A stretch of DNA of 12,591 nucleotides, taken from assembly GCA_946482495.1 (NCBI GenBank), contig CAMLRV010000042.1:1-12591 (forward strand), read 5' to 3'. The notes under the pieces were generated by a model. It searched no databases and was not told the DNA's origin. It saw only the letters and a program-made list of their open reading frames with translations. Source of the stretch: an uncultured Flavobacteriia bacterium (GTDB lineage Bacteria > Bacteroidota > Bacteroidia > Flavobacteriales > Flavobacteriaceae). Shown in pieces: positions 11,805 to 12,591 of this stretch (positions are counted from its first letter, which is position 1; the number at the start of each line of letters is the position of its first letter). The translations under genes and the position numbers were made by a program.

Positions 11805-12364
11805 TGAAGTTATACATCAAAAACATGGTTTGTAGCCGATGTAAAATGGTTGTAAAGTCCGAGCTAGAAAAACTCGGACTACAGCTATTTTCAGTTGATT
11901 TAGGTGAAGTGGAAACAATTGAATCTGTAACCGATATTCAAAGAAGTGAAATTGCCGAACATTTAAAACCTTTCGGATTTGAATTAATTGACGATAAAAA
12001 AAGTCGAATTATTGATAAAATCAAAACACTAATTATTGATTTGGTTCACAATAAAAACAATGAAATAAACACCAATCTTTCAGACTATTTATCATCACAA
12101 ATTTTACAAGATTATAATACTTTAAGTAATTTGTTTTCTGAAGTCGAACATACAACCATTGAAAAATATTTTATCACGCAAAAAATAGAAAAAGTAAAAG
12201 AACTTCTAATGTATGATGAAATGACGTTGAGCGAAATTGCTTTCCAACTAAATTATAGTAGCGTAGCCTATTTGAGCAATCAATTTAAAAAGATAACTGG
12301 ATTTTCGCCTACTTATTACAAGCAATTAAAAGATAAAAAAAGGAAGCAAATCGAAGATTTGTAA
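11804..12364 (+). CDS. AraC-family regulator with N-terminal HMA-like CxxC domain
   Basis: A 186-residue probable metal-responsive transcription factor. The N-terminal 62 residues are HMA-like and start KNMVCSRCKMVV, with C10 and C13 as the likely Cu(I) or other soft-metal pair. Residues about 85-180 form an AraC DNA-binding domain: the first helix-turn-helix lies around TNLSDYLSSQILQDYNTLSNLFSEV, and the second, better conserved, is MTLSEIAFQLNYSSVAYLSNQFKKITGFSPTYYKQ (140-174). AraC proteins usually sense small organic ligands through a cupin-like domain, so a metal-binding sensor is notable, although the arrangement recurs in Bacteroidota. The start overlaps the HMA-DUF3347 stop by 1 nt (TAATG). 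It is likely to control this copper locus. Confidence 0.87.
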   Translation: MKLYIKNMVCSRCKMVVKSELEKLGLQLFSVDLGEVETIESVTDIQRSEIAEHLKPFGFELIDDKKSRIIDKIKTLIIDLVHNKNNEINTNLSDYLSSQILQDYNTLSNLFSEVEHTTIEKYFITQKIEKVKELLMYDEMTLSEIAFQLNYSSVAYLSNQFKKITGFSPTYYKQLKDKKRKQIEDL

Positions 12365-12376
12365 ATCTTACAAATC
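12356..12376 (+). terminator. Stem-loop overlapping the regulator stop codon
   Basis: GATTTGTAA (12356-12364, including the stop codon) pairs perfectly with TTACAAATC (12368-12376) across a 3-nt loop. It is a 9-bp but AT-rich stem with no T run, so it may be a weak terminator or an mRNA-stabilising structure. Confidence 0.4.
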
Positions 12377-12457
12377 AAACCCAAAATTTCACAACAGTCA
12401 TCATTCCGATAAGCCTGAAATTTGTAACATTATTTATAACAATTAAAATTTTAAAAA

Positions 12458-12591
12458 ATGGTACATCAATATCAAGTAACGGGGATAACCTGTTCAAGTT
12501 GCGAGGCAAAAGTAAAATCAGCATTATTAACAGTAGAAAACGTAACTCATGTTGTCGTTTCTAAAGAAGATAATATTGCAACAATTACTAT
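12458..12591 (+). CDS. HMA-domain protein, 5' part only (copper P-type ATPase or chaperone)
   Basis: Forty-four codons are visible before the window ends, with the frame still open. They encode the start of a heavy-metal-associated domain: MVHQYQVTGITCSSCEAKV, with GITCSSC as the metal-binding loop (C12, C15), then 'VENVTHVVVSKEDNIATIT', the usual strand pattern. Starting at residue 1 with an HMA fold fits both CopZ-like chaperones and the N-terminus of copper-translocating P1B-ATPases. The position behind a metal-sensing regulator favours the ATPase, but the truncation prevents a decision. The preceding 93-nt gap shows no clear -7 box. Confidence 0.78.
   Translation, partial: MVHQYQVTGITCSSCEAKVKSALLTVENVTHVVVSKEDNIATIT

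Overview
The window looks like chromosomal DNA of a flavobacterium or close relative (phylum Bacteroidota). It is very AT-rich, Shine-Dalgarno sequences are weak or absent, several genes have TAnnTTTG-type -7 boxes, and many secreted proteins have signal peptides ending just before '..Q'. It also carries families typical of that group: a DUF6428 protein beside arsR, an HMA-DUF3347 protein and a short HMA-AraC regulator. Every supportable gene lies on the + strand. I see no rRNA, tRNA, CRISPR array or transposase.

Region 1 (1-3585) is the most unusual part. Five single-gene units, all in one orientation, are separated by related GC-richer repeats of 134-190 bp. Each repeat lies between a gene's stop codon and the next gene's start. 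Intact copies begin with TGCTAAC and end with its exact reverse complement GTTAGCA. Inside these lies a second complementary pair (GCGGTTTGGC / GCCAAGCCGC) with a few unpaired bases on one arm. This is the architecture of integron attC sites, so I read the region as an integron-like gene-cassette array. The cargo is a small unknown protein, a NYN-LOTUS putative RNase, a secreted unknown protein, an LprI/DUF1311-like protein and a small lipoprotein. Repeats are best preserved at the low-coordinate end and decay towards 3585. If this is an integron, the integrase and attI should lie off the left edge. No integrase is visible here.

Region 2 (about 3586-5100) is an arsenic-response operon: arsR, a Cys-rich DUF6428 gene, a 41-codon membrane peptide and a thioredoxin-type arsC. 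Near-identical operator-like sequences precede both arsR and the DUF6428 gene. No arsenite efflux gene follows. Just after arsC is a 16-nt match to the left end of the cassette repeat, so this operon may be an old cassette whose terminal site has decayed.

Region 3 (5100-10410) looks like ordinary chromosome: a DUF4242 protein with a terminator, a SanA/YdcF-like DUF218 membrane protein, three exported proteins (two unrecognised, one TPR protein), then an AHSA1/SRPBCC protein and a YfbR-like HD phosphohydrolase that probably share a transcript.

Region 4 (10430-12591) is a heavy-metal, probably copper, locus. It holds a secreted Cys-rich protein, an HMA-DUF3347 lipoprotein, an AraC-type regulator with an N-terminal CxxC metal-binding-like domain (overlapping the previous gene by 1 nt), and the start of another HMA-domain protein cut by the window end, possibly a copper P-type ATPase. 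Together they suggest metal capture in the envelope, cytoplasmic sensing and export.
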